Source: Craspedostauros australis
Taxonomy: Eukaryota > Bacillariophyta > Bacillariophyceae > Mastogloiales > Achnanthaceae
Reading direction: 5' to 3'
Length of the DNA: 64,000 nucleotides
Assembly: GCA_026770025.1 (NCBI GenBank)
Contig: JAMXDE010000037.1
Coordinates: 434,001 to 498,000 of the forward strand
Under the pieces are notes generated by a model. It was not told the DNA's origin. It saw only the letters and a program-made list of their open reading frames with translations, and did no database searches. Every line of letters begins with the position of its first letter. The first letter of the stretch is position 1. Both the position numbers and the translations under genes were made by a program. Below are positions 32,109-40,913 of the stretch, one piece after another.

Positions 32109-35100
32109 TCACTGATCCATTGTGGAACGCAGTTGGATGTAGTGATCCCTGTGTTTTTCGTAGATCTCCTTTTTGGTATTCTTCGTAAAGCCGTCTGCGA
32201 TGTTGTCTTCAGAACGCACAAATTTGGTTCTGGCCTCTCCATTTGTAATCAGTTCTCGAATGAAATGATGTCGGATGTCGATGTGCCGTGTCCTGGCGGA
32301 TGTTGATGGGTTGGACGCGATGAAGATCGCTCCAACATTGTCAACCATCACATCTGCCGGCTTGTGCATCCTCAGTCCGATGTCGCTCATCAATTGTGTT
32401 ACGAAGCGAATTTCTTTTCCTGCCTCCGACAGGGCGACGTACTCTGCTTCCGTCGAGCTGAGTGTTACGCTCCGTTGTGCCTTTGATCTCCATATGATCG
32501 GCACTCCTTGTAGTAGGACGATGTGCCCTCCTACGCTGATGCGATTGTCCTTGTCACCTGCGAATTCGCTGTCGGTGTATATTGCAATCTTCCATGCATC
32601 TTGGGTCAGTGGACTCGGTTTCATCTTCAGTCCATACTCTCTCGTGTCCCATATGAACTTCATGACTCGAAGCATTTCCTTGTATGCTGCGGCTGTTGGT
32701 CCATCCAACACCTTGGTCAGTTCTCGCACTGCATTGGCGATGTCGGGTCGAGAGTGTTTCACCAGGTATAGCAGCATACCTACTCCGCTTCGGTATCTGC
32801 TGTGTCGCTGCTTGTCCACTTTGGGTGCATCGCTTTGCCTTTGGATGCCTTGCCCTGGTGTCCCAGGCGTTCCGTATCGTTGCAGCTTCACCACATCGCT
32901 TCCGAATGTATCGATGATGTTCTTTAGGATGTGTGGTTGGTTCACCCAACAGTTCGTCTTGTCGCGGTTGAAGATGATCTTGCAGCTCAGGTAGTCTTCG
33001 AGATCTTCCTCCACTTTGACACCGAATCGTTCCGCTCGGATATCCTTCACGAGCTTCTTCAATTCCTGCTCCTCTCCGATGCAGAGGCAATCGTCCACAT
33101 AGGTGCCGATCAGTAGCAGTCTCCCTTCCTGATTCCGAATCAGTAGGCAAGGGTCCACCTCGCTCTGTCTGAACCCCAATTTGAATAGGATGTCGATGAG
33201 CTTCTTGTTCCATTGTCTCGCGCTCTGCACGAGTCCGTAGATGGTTTTCTTGAGTAGCAGGCATTCGTTGGCTTCGTGCCTCATACCCTTCGGGCACTGC
33301 ATGTAGATCTCTTCATCGAGTTCTCCATGCAGGAATGCTGTCTCAAAGTCGATGATGATACTGTCCATATGTAATATCATCTTCATCGTGAGCATGATTC
33401 GATATGTAGCATCGTGTATCACTGGTGCGTGGTGTGCCGAGAAGTCGACTCCTGCGATCTGCGAGTATCCGCATGCCACGAGTCTGGCGCGGAATACCCC
33501 GTTTCTCTTTTCCTTGAAAACCCATTTGGTCTTCACACACCGCCGATCCTTCGGCATCTGGTCCTTCTTGATTTTCTCCCATACTTTCCTTCTGGCCATA
33601 TCGTAGAACTCTTTGTTGATAGCTTCGCGCCATTTCTTTCTTTTGTTGGGATCCGCATGGTCCCAGCAGTCCTCGAATGTAGTGGGGTCCAGTAGCATTG
33701 CGACATTCGCGTATTCTGCCCCTTCCTCATTTCGTTCTTCTTTCAATGCTTGGTCCGCAGCGATGATGTCATCTAATCTCATCATTCCATGAGGTGTGTC
33801 TATCATCGTACCTGCGATATCTCTGTTGAATATTGACCCGTCTGCGTGGAAGTCGGGTCCTCCTGTTTCCGGTGGAGTTGTGATGGTTTCTTCGGGCGTC
33901 ACATATCCCTCGCTGTCATTAGGTTCTGACTCATCACTTGATCCGAGATCTCGCTCCTCCTCTGGGATTGGGTCGTTATTGTACCCAGCGAGAGCGCTCA
34001 GCATCCTTGGTATGCGTGTCACAGGTTCTGCGACAGGGGTGTCTTCGGGCTCTTTCTCGGCCGCTTCGTCTGCTTTCCCCTCGTCGTCCCTTCCGAATTC
34101 ATCGTCGATCTCTTCGTTCGATTCATTTTCCCCTTGGGCAGGGAGCAAGCTATCTTGCCCTCGCGCAGCGTCATCAGTATCTTCTATTTCTTCGGCTCTG
34201 CTGCTGCGATCCGCGTCATCGGCCTCCATGCTCTTGATGGTCTCCGATCGTCGCTCCCAAGTTGTCCTCGTAGTTCGGGTGTTCATACCCGACGTAGAGT
34301 CGTCATCTTCTAGATCTATCAGCACAGATCTGTTGGCATTCTCGATACCTCTGAATTGCCCGTATGACTGATTCATCCATGTCACGTCTCTCGTGATTAG
34401 GATCTTGGTTGTTGCGAGATTCAGCATTCGATATACTCCCTTTGCGTGCGATTGGCCGTAGCCGACGAACATGGCTGGTCTGGATCTATCGTCCAGCTTA
34501 GCCTTTATCGTACGACCGCCGATGTATACCATGCCTATTTCTCCGAATTTTCGTAATCCATCCACGAATGTTGGGATGCGGTTGTTGAAGAGAACACATG
34601 CTGGTTCTCTTGTCTTTGTCTCGATAATGTTTTCGAGCTGAGTCGCGGTTCGGGCTGCCTCCGCCCACAATTTTCCACGCACTGTTCTCGGTAGATGCGT
34701 TTGGTTGAGCATGGAGCGGACTTTCCCGTACAGCGTCGCGAATTTTCTTTCTACGCGACCGTTCTGTTGGGGAGTGGAAGCGGCAGTGTATTCGAACGTT
34801 GGACCGAACCCTGCGTCGAGAAGCTGTTTTTCCGCGGCATAATTCTCTCCCGCGTTGTCACATCTGATATTTTTCACATGTGCCTGTTGGTTAGAGTGAA
34901 GCCATCGGAGGAGCGTGATCAGCTTTTCTCCGACTTCACTTTTCTCTTTCAAAAAGTAACTCCAGCAGTAATCACTGTAATCATCGATGACAAGGAGCCA
35001 ATATTTTCCTTGTCCGTAGCTGTGCGTTTGAACACTCGATGTATCAATGAACAACCGCTCACCAATTTCTTTTGCTCGGCGTTGCAGGCGTTTTGTCATT

Positions 35101-38060
35101 GACTTCTGCTTCTGTTTTCCAATTGCGCAGTCAATGCATGCATGCAACTTGCCTGTGACATTCCAACCGTATCGTCCCGCTGTGCGAGAGATCGTGTAAG
35201 TGTCAACATGGCCTAACATTTTATGAATTTGGTTGATGTCCACCGCGGACCTGGTGGACACGCCGACATTGGCTTGGTCTTCGTGGGGAGGAGCGCTGAT
35301 CATGTTCACTCCACTCACGAAACCGCTATGGGTTGCCATGAGTCTGTCGAACGTGATGCGTTGCCCGCGCTTCTCCAAGCTCATCACGACAGCTTGGTTG
35401 CTGATGTCGAAGCCGTTCTCGAGAGCTTTGTTGATGCTCAAGAGGTTCACCCACAGGTTGGGCACGAACTTCACTTGCTTGAGCACGATGGTAGCTTGGT
35501 TCCCGTTCTTCTGCATCACGACCATGCGTTTATCGCCAACCTTTGTTGCCTTGAGGTATCGGCCGCTGCCGATCTTGATGGAGTGGTTGGCCACTCGCAC
35601 GTTAATCATTCCCTCTTCGCTATTGGTGAGGTGGCATGAGGCACCGGAATCACCCAGCCAAGTGTTTGCTTCGTGGTGGTCGGGGGCGATGGTGTGGCGG
35701 AGTGCGCTTGCATCGTCGAGGTCACCGATCACCATGGCCATGTCTGGTTGAGCATCGGCGGCTCGGTAGATGGGGAGCTGGTTGAACTCCTCTGGGTCTC
35801 GGACTCCTTGGTCACCGGGATGATGCATCCACATCAGCATCTCTGCGGCATGTTGAACCAGGCTGTCGATGAACCCTCTGTGAATGGGTGGCAAGTTGAG
35901 CTTCTCAAGTCTTGCGTTGATGTGTTGCACGGCTTGCACCAATTGCATTGGCGTGAACACGTCGATGCGGTGCATCATGTAGTAGAGCGTGCGAGGGTTC
36001 AGGCTTTCTCCTCCTCCTTCGGTGTACGCGTGCGCCGCGTCGCAGCACAGTAGGGCGAGCTCAGAGCGTACTTCGTCAGCAACCATCATGTTGCTGAGAG
36101 AGTATCTCATTGCGACGTGCAGGGGTCCTGCAGTCCAGAGCTTCTGGCGGCGCGTCATGATGTCTTGGATCGTTGTTGGCACTGCCCTTGCAGGGGGGTT
36201 TGCCAGTTGGATGAGGAACGGCGAGTTACGGCAGGTCTTGCACATGGCGTAGAGAGGGCCGCGCTGAAAGCACAGCGGGCACCATCCTGCGGTGCTCCCT
36301 CCGTTGCGGGACGACTCTTCGATCATTCGATCGACCAGAGTCCTTGGCTCGATTCGAGAGTAGATGGTGGAGGTGACGCGATGGTCGACTCCAGGCATTG
36401 CTACTTCATTTTCCATGATGTCTCCGACGTTGAGGGGTTCATCCTCGTAGACGATCCCTTCGAAGAGATTGTCTTCGTCGGTGTAGTCGTCTTCATCGCT
36501 TGATGGGAATTGCTCGTGGTTGATGGTCTCAACTGCAGCAACTGGGGGCCCGTAGTATCCGTACACACTTGGGGTGTGGGCCTCTCGTTCCTCTTCAGAG
36601 TACTCGTCCTCTTCTTCGAGGTCGAGTCCGATCATGTCTTCGTCGGTGGTTGCGAGGGCCATGTCGTTGATGAACGACTCGTAGTGCGCCATTTTGGTGG
36701 TGTTGATTGTTTGGTTTTTCTTGATGTTCGTGATTTCGTCGATTGTCACGATTCTTGGGTTGGTCACATTTTTGACCTCAACAGGGTCGTTTTCGAGCTC
36801 GTCGGTGGGGAAACACATCAATTCTTCGTTGTTGACCGACTTGTCTTCGTCGGGTAACCACATTGATTCGTCGGTCATCACGAGACCGACTTCGTCTTCT
36901 TCGTCGTCAGCGGACATCCACATGGGTTCGTCTACCACGACGAACGCGGCGTTGTCTGCCGCGGCGTCTTCGGGTAGCCACATCGGTTCCTCGACCATCA
37001 CGAGGGCGACGTCGTCTGTTCCGTCCATACCGTCGGTGGCCACGTTGGCGGCGTCGGCAGCTCTCATCGCTGCCTTCAACTTGAAGCACTCGAGGATCTT
37101 GTGTCCCTTCTTATCGCAGTACTTGCAGTTTCCGTTGAACTTGGTCTTGTCCTCAGTATCACTTCTCTTGTTCTTCTTCGTGGACTTGCCTCCTTTGTTC
37201 TTAGGCGCAGAGCGGCAGTCAGCCTTCTTGTGCCCGTAGGCGCCACAGTTGCGGCAGTGGCCCTTGAAGCCACCAGTGGCGGCGAGTGCCATTTCTTCCT
37301 TGCTATGATTCTCGCGCTTACTACCTCCTTGCTTGATGTGACGTGCGTCGTAGGTTGCACTCACTGCTTCGCGGATGTCTTCGATAGTCATCTGCTTTTC
37401 GATGTTCTCGAACTTGAGCTCGATGAGCTTCACATCCATTTCGTAGTCCCTTCCGAGAGCGTTGAGCACGAGCATGTGGTACTGCTCCATGTCCATGTTA
37501 ACTCCCGCGTGCTTGAGGCGGTTACGGATCACCTCCATTTCGGTGAGGAAGGTATCCGGGTGTTCGCCTTTCTTCAATCGCATCCCGTTGAGTTGAGCCA
37601 ACAACTTTGCCTTCATTGGCGCAGTGCGTTGCTCGTAGATGCGCTCGAGAGCCTTCCACGCCTTGCGAGGGTCTCCTCCCTCGTAGATGTTGCTCTCGCA
37701 TCCCAACACAGCCATGAAGGCGACATCGCCTTTGGTGGTTTCATGGTTGATTGCCATGGTCAGTTCTTCAAACGCGTACTTGGCCAGAGCCATCTTGTAC
37801 TCCGCCTTCTCCTCGAGAGACATGGCAGATAACTTCGAGGCCTTAAGCTTCTTCCCTTCGCTTCCCACGATGGAGGCGAGGGGAGAGGGGTCAAAAGCCT
37901 CAGTCTTCACAATCACTTCACCCAAGTCCTTGAGATACAAGTCTCCGTAACCCTTGCGGTTGGCGCGGGCGAGGAACTTCGCACTCCAAGCTTTCCAGGA
38001 GGATCGCTTGCCATCGAACATGATCATGTAACGATCGGTCTTACCGAGGAAGGACGTCAT
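32109..38060 (-). CDS. Gag-pol polyprotein of copia element 1
   Basis: One frame of 1983 codons. Order: gag of UBN2 type (about 1-250, starting MTSFLGKTDRYMIMFDG); two CCHC zinc knuckles (CRNCGAYGHKKADC at about 267-280 and CKYCDKKGHKILEC at about 312-325); an acidic region with four EPMWLP-like repeats (about 355-420); a Cys-pair segment CPLC…CKTC (about 592-608) followed by about 150 helical residues; aspartic protease (WLGDSGASCHLT, about 800); integrase zinc-binding HACIDCAIGK and core from LFIDTSSVQ (about 945-1150); reverse transcriptase with YVDDCLCIG (about 1655); and RNase H (IYTDSEFAGD, STEAEYVALS). Gag and pol share one frame, as in other copia elements. The region between the knuckles and the protease is far longer than usual. 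Confidence 0.95.
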   Translation of the reverse strand: MTSFLGKTDRYMIMFDGKRSSWKAWSAKFLARANRKGYGDLYLKDLGEVIVKTEAFDPSPLASIVGSEGKKLKASKLSAMSLEEKAEYKMALAKYAFEELTMAINHETTKGDVAFMAVLGCESNIYEGGDPRKAWKALERIYEQRTAPMKAKLLAQLNGMRLKKGEHPDTFLTEMEVIRNRLKHAGVNMDMEQYHMLVLNALGRDYEMDVKLIELKFENIEKQMTIEDIREAVSATYDARHIKQGGSKRENHSKEEMALAATGGFKGHCRNCGAYGHKKADCRSAPKNKGGKSTKKNKRSDTEDKTKFNGNCKYCDKKGHKILECFKLKAAMRAADAANVATDGMDGTDDVALVMVEEPMWLPEDAAADNAAFVVVDEPMWMSADDEEDEVGLVMTDESMWLPDEDKSVNNEELMCFPTDELENDPVEVKNVTNPRIVTIDEITNIKKNQTINTTKMAHYESFINDMALATTDEDMIGLDLEEEDEYSEEEREAHTPSVYGYYGPPVAAVETINHEQFPSSDEDDYTDEDNLFEGIVYEDEPLNVGDIMENEVAMPGVDHRVTSTIYSRIEPRTLVDRMIEESSRNGGSTAGWCPLCFQRGPLYAMCKTCRNSPFLIQLANPPARAVPTTIQDIMTRRQKLWTAGPLHVAMRYSLSNMMVADEVRSELALLCCDAAHAYTEGGGESLNPRTLYYMMHRIDVFTPMQLVQAVQHINARLEKLNLPPIHRGFIDSLVQHAAEMLMWMHHPGDQGVRDPEEFNQLPIYRAADAQPDMAMVIGDLDDASALRHTIAPDHHEANTWLGDSGASCHLTNSEEGMINVRVANHSIKIGSGRYLKATKVGDKRMVVMQKNGNQATIVLKQVKFVPNLWVNLLSINKALENGFDISNQAVVMSLEKRGQRITFDRLMATHSGFVSGVNMISAPPHEDQANVGVSTRSAVDINQIHKMLGHVDTYTISRTAGRYGWNVTGKLHACIDCAIGKQKQKSMTKRLQRRAKEIGERLFIDTSSVQTHSYGQGKYWLLVIDDYSDYCWSYFLKEKSEVGEKLITLLRWLHSNQQAHVKNIRCDNAGENYAAEKQLLDAGFGPTFEYTAASTPQQNGRVERKFATLYGKVRSMLNQTHLPRTVRGKLWAEAARTATQLENIIETKTREPACVLFNNRIPTFVDGLRKFGEIGMVYIGGRTIKAKLDDRSRPAMFVGYGQSHAKGVYRMLNLATTKILITRDVTWMNQSYGQFRGIENANRSVLIDLEDDDSTSGMNTRTTRTTWERRSETIKSMEADDADRSSRAEEIEDTDDAARGQDSLLPAQGENESNEEIDDEFGRDDEGKADEAAEKEPEDTPVAEPVTRIPRMLSALAGYNNDPIPEEERDLGSSDESEPNDSEGYVTPEETITTPPETGGPDFHADGSIFNRDIAGTMIDTPHGMMRLDDIIAADQALKEERNEEGAEYANVAMLLDPTTFEDCWDHADPNKRKKWREAINKEFYDMARRKVWEKIKKDQMPKDRRCVKTKWVFKEKRNGVFRARLVACGYSQIAGVDFSAHHAPVIHDATYRIMLTMKMILHMDSIIIDFETAFLHGELDEEIYMQCPKGMRHEANECLLLKKTIYGLVQSARQWNKKLIDILFKLGFRQSEVDPCLLIRNQEGRLLLIGTYVDDCLCIGEEQELKKLVKDIRAERFGVKVEEDLEDYLSCKIIFNRDKTNCWVNQPHILKNIIDTFGSDVVKLQRYGTPGTPGQGIQRQSDAPKVDKQRHSRYRSGVGMLLYLVKHSRPDIANAVRELTKVLDGPTAAAYKEMLRVMKFIWDTREYGLKMKPSPLTQDAWKIAIYTDSEFAGDKDNRISVGGHIVLLQGVPIIWRSKAQRSVTLSSTEAEYVALSEAGKEIRFVTQLMSDIGLRMHKPADVMVDNVGAIFIASNPSTSARTRHIDIRHHFIRELITNGEARTKFVRSEDNIADGFTKNTKKEIYEKHRDHYIQLRSTMDQ

Positions 38061-38139
38061 GGTGATGATGGTGAGAGTTGTTTGTTGCTGTGTTGGTGAT
38101 GATGGAAACGTAGGATTTCAATCGTAACGTTTCGAAATG

Positions 38140-38820
38140 TGTTGGAAATCCGGGGTTAGTGTTAGTAAGAACTAATTCATTGTTAGATCGTACTATTCAG
38201 AACTGTGAGCTCATTCTCTTCAGCTCCTTTGCCTTTCGTTTCTCATGTAGCATCTCCTGCAGCAGCATCGCGTTAGACTGTTGTATTCATGCATCTCATC
38301 ATCATGGATCATCGCTTGCATGCATGAGATCTCATTCGCAGTCATCCTTGTCATGCATATCGTCGTGCATATCCAAAGGCATTCTTGCCATGCACCTTGT
38401 TGTGCATATCCTTATTCTACATTCCCTGCGGTACGATTCCACAGTCTTGCGTTTCGCTCTTGATCTCCTGACACCAAACTTTATGATTGGTGTCATGATT
38501 GATGTCACGTTTGATGCCCTTTCTGAGTTGTTCTAGTCCGTGGGTGACACGTGCCATGATCTCCAGATGGGGTGATCATCAATGGGTCGGTCATCATCCT
38601 CCTTCACATGATTTAGATGTCGTGGCCTTTTCTTGATACACAGAGGACAGGCTTGTTTGCTTGGTAAGACTGGGGTCATTCCTGTGTGATTCGTGTCGTG
38701 GGTGGAATGGATAATATTCAATGGTGTGACGAATAATATCCAAAGGTGTGACAAATAATGTTGGGAGTTGCGGCAATCATGGGTATCTTTCCGACAGAGT
38801 CGTACCCTCGATTCCTGACA
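38140..38820 (-). repeat. LTR of copia element 1 (5' LTR)
   Basis: 681 bases, matching 31353-32033 at all but two sites by eye; followed by the GATGCT target repeat at 38821-38826. Confidence 0.95.
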
Positions 38821-39321
38821 GATGCTGACGAGAACAAGAAAACGTTGGGGTAGAATGAATGCAATGGGTAGAATGAATCGCAGGAGCGAGACTTTCCATC
38901 TTCTGCTGCAGGGTAGTGACACGTTGATACAGGTGTGGGATGACAAGAGAGCGGATCAGCTCGTCCAAGGTGATGGTGCTTCTGCTTGTTGTGTGGAAAA
39001 GAAAGGCACATAGATGGTTGATGCGATCCTGCATTGCCTTGGAGTACACTGGTCGTCGAGTAATTAGAACAGTGCATGAAGGACAGTATTGATACTCTGG
39101 TGAATGTGAGTGTGTTGTTGGAAGAGTAGGATGGAACAAGGGAGATGGTTGGGTGATTGTGATTGCGTGCTGCGGTTGGCGAGTAGAATGGAATGTCTAG
39201 ATTGTATGAGTATGGCTGGTCCATCAACAACAAGCGAAAGACGTCCACAGAACCTATCTACCCCACATCGCGATTTCACATCGCGATTTCACATCGCGAT
39301 TTCGCACTGCTCCATACATTC

Positions 39322-40065
39322 TCATATCCTCGGAACACCAGCATCCAGAACGGTCTTCTTCGCAACGCCCGTCTTGTCCATGACGAAGAAGGACACGTCC
39401 CGGAACGTGGCCAACGGTCCTCACGAGGCCTCCAGGTACACCAGCAGACCAACCTTGGCCATGATGCCCGTGGTGGCCGTGATGTCCATGATGTCCATGA
39501 TGCCTGTGGTGGTAGGCCATCGCTTGCCCTTGTATTCTGTCTTCAGGATGTCTTCGAGTCTGTCCCCACCATTGGCTTGTTCATCGTGCTGCATGGTAGG
39601 CTGCTGAATGGCGTTGGCCAGACAGTAGGCGTCTTGGATGGCCCGATTGGTGCCCTGTCCAAGGAACGGCGGCATGGCGTGCGCCGCATCACCGCAGACA
39701 ATCAAGACGGCAACCTTGTCTGCGCCAGTGCTTCCATTGCAGTCACGGGTGCGGTTGCCGTTGGTGGCCATCATCGCCTCGGTCTGCCGCGCAAAGGGAT
39801 TGTGGAGGTAGATCCCCAACTCGAAGAAACGATCGGCCTTGTCGATGAGTTGATCAATGATGGGCCTTGTGATGTGCGTGTGGGGATCTTGGCACCATCG
39901 ATCTGCTGTCGCATCTGTTGCTGGATGCGCTCGGCCTCGGATCATGCCTTCCAAGCGACGTTGTTGTCGTTGTTGTCGGTATTGCTGTTGTTCTCGAAAG
40001 CATGCGCCAAGGAGAGACCGGCGATGCCACCACCGATCACGGCGTTCTTCCGTATTGGTTGGTGG
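39322..40065 (-). pseudogene. FAD-dependent monooxygenase remnant, unit B
   Basis: This is the counterpart of 28185-28915. The FAD-binding start NAVIGGGIAGLSLAHAFENN is better kept than in unit A, but the same large middle part is missing. The C-terminal part reads PIIDQLIDKADRFFELGIYL and VLIVCGDAAHAMPPFLGQGTNR. A frame change lies between the two parts, and an in-frame stop follows GLLVYLEAS before the well-kept GPLATFRDVSFFVMDKTGVAKK. Family members use FAD and NAD(P)H to hydroxylate small aromatic or prenylated substrates, but neither copy can be a full enzyme. Two tandem GTGATGTCCATGATGTCCATG-type repeats lie inside (about 39478-39500). Confidence 0.75.
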
Positions 40066-40208
40066 TTCCCACTCCCCTCCCACTCTCATTGGTGCTGCTA
40101 CTGCTGCTTCGCTTCTGTGTTGGAGTGAGGATGACGGGGATGGCGATGACAGTTGCCAGCAACATGCGTGCAATGTGGATGACGCCGATCACCCTCTTTT
40201 GATGTCTG

Positions 40209-40913
40209 CGCCGTCACTCCACAAAGTCGATGTTCTCGCAGCCACGGCGTCATTCACGTACGACTAGATCGACTCAATAGATTTTGATGGTTCCATGATT
40301 CGATCGAAGACCGATTGCACAAGAAAAGAAAGATACTGAATTGGACAGAACGCAGAAAGATACCGTTCAGGCGAAACAAAACAAAGAAGAACGAGAACCC
40401 TTGACACGACAGACCTCGTCATCCATCACAACACAACGCAACACGCGAAGCAGCAATGCACAACAGTTTGCACTCTTCGAGAGAGCAGGGATGAACGACC
40501 AGGAATGCCATCATCGTCAGCAACACATCACCAGAGACACAGGCACACCGATCAGCCTTGGATGGACACGAGACTCTTGCATCCACATCCACAACCAAAC
40601 AAGGCAGAGAGTACAATCACGTGTGCCCGAAAACAACGACGACAACGAAACAAACAGGATTGCTCTTGAGCACAACGCAAATCGTGCAAGAGAAACCTCT
40701 GATCGGCAGAGAGACTCCTCCTCCACACATCACCGACGACAACAGCAACAGTAGCAATTGCCTTCGTCAACGACTCTGCCATCGCAGAAGCTCTCCTCAT
40801 AAGCACCATACCTCAACAACCATCATACAAAACAACCAAAGCACATCGCCAGCAACCCAACCAACCCATGCAGTCATTCAATTGCCAACAGGACAACCAA
40901 CAGCACAACCATT
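40209..40913. other. Leader-like A/C-rich region before the DEP gene
   Basis: From about 40340 to 40910 the plus strand is rich in A and C (ACAACGAC, CAACAACCATCATAC), like the leaders of other genes in the window. No ATG stands in the DEP frame between the stop at about 40801 and the domain, so a first small exon probably lies here; its splice sites could not be fixed. Confidence 0.45.

Larger units (their letters stand above)
31353..38820 (-). mobile_element. Ty1/copia LTR retrotransposon 1, looks whole and young
   Basis: 7,468 bases with two 681-base LTRs, TG…CA ends, a 6-base target repeat and one long gag-pol frame on the minus strand. The LTRs differ at only two sites by eye, so insertion is recent. 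In element orientation the 5' LTR is at the right. The purine-rich tract ATGGAAGGG lies directly before the 3' LTR (32034-32042 on plus). A tRNA primer site next to the 5' LTR (CATTTCGAAACGTTACG) does not match the usual TGG… start, so priming may use an internal tRNA fragment as in some copia elements. It interrupts the unit B LRR-like gene. Confidence 0.95.
29451..40208. repeat. Tandem duplication, unit B, split by a copia element
   Basis: Starts at shared GAGTCCTGGATACGTT and ends near 40208. Without the 7.47 kb element and its target repeat the unit is about 3.28 kb, close to unit A (3.4 kb). About 395 bases of unrelated sequence (29056-29450) separate the units, including a (GA)n run near 29201-29213. 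Confidence 0.85.

Noticed and set aside
38160-38536. 125-codon frame inside the LTR of element 1
   Set aside because: Present in both LTRs only because the LTRs are identical; no domain and no sign of being a gene.
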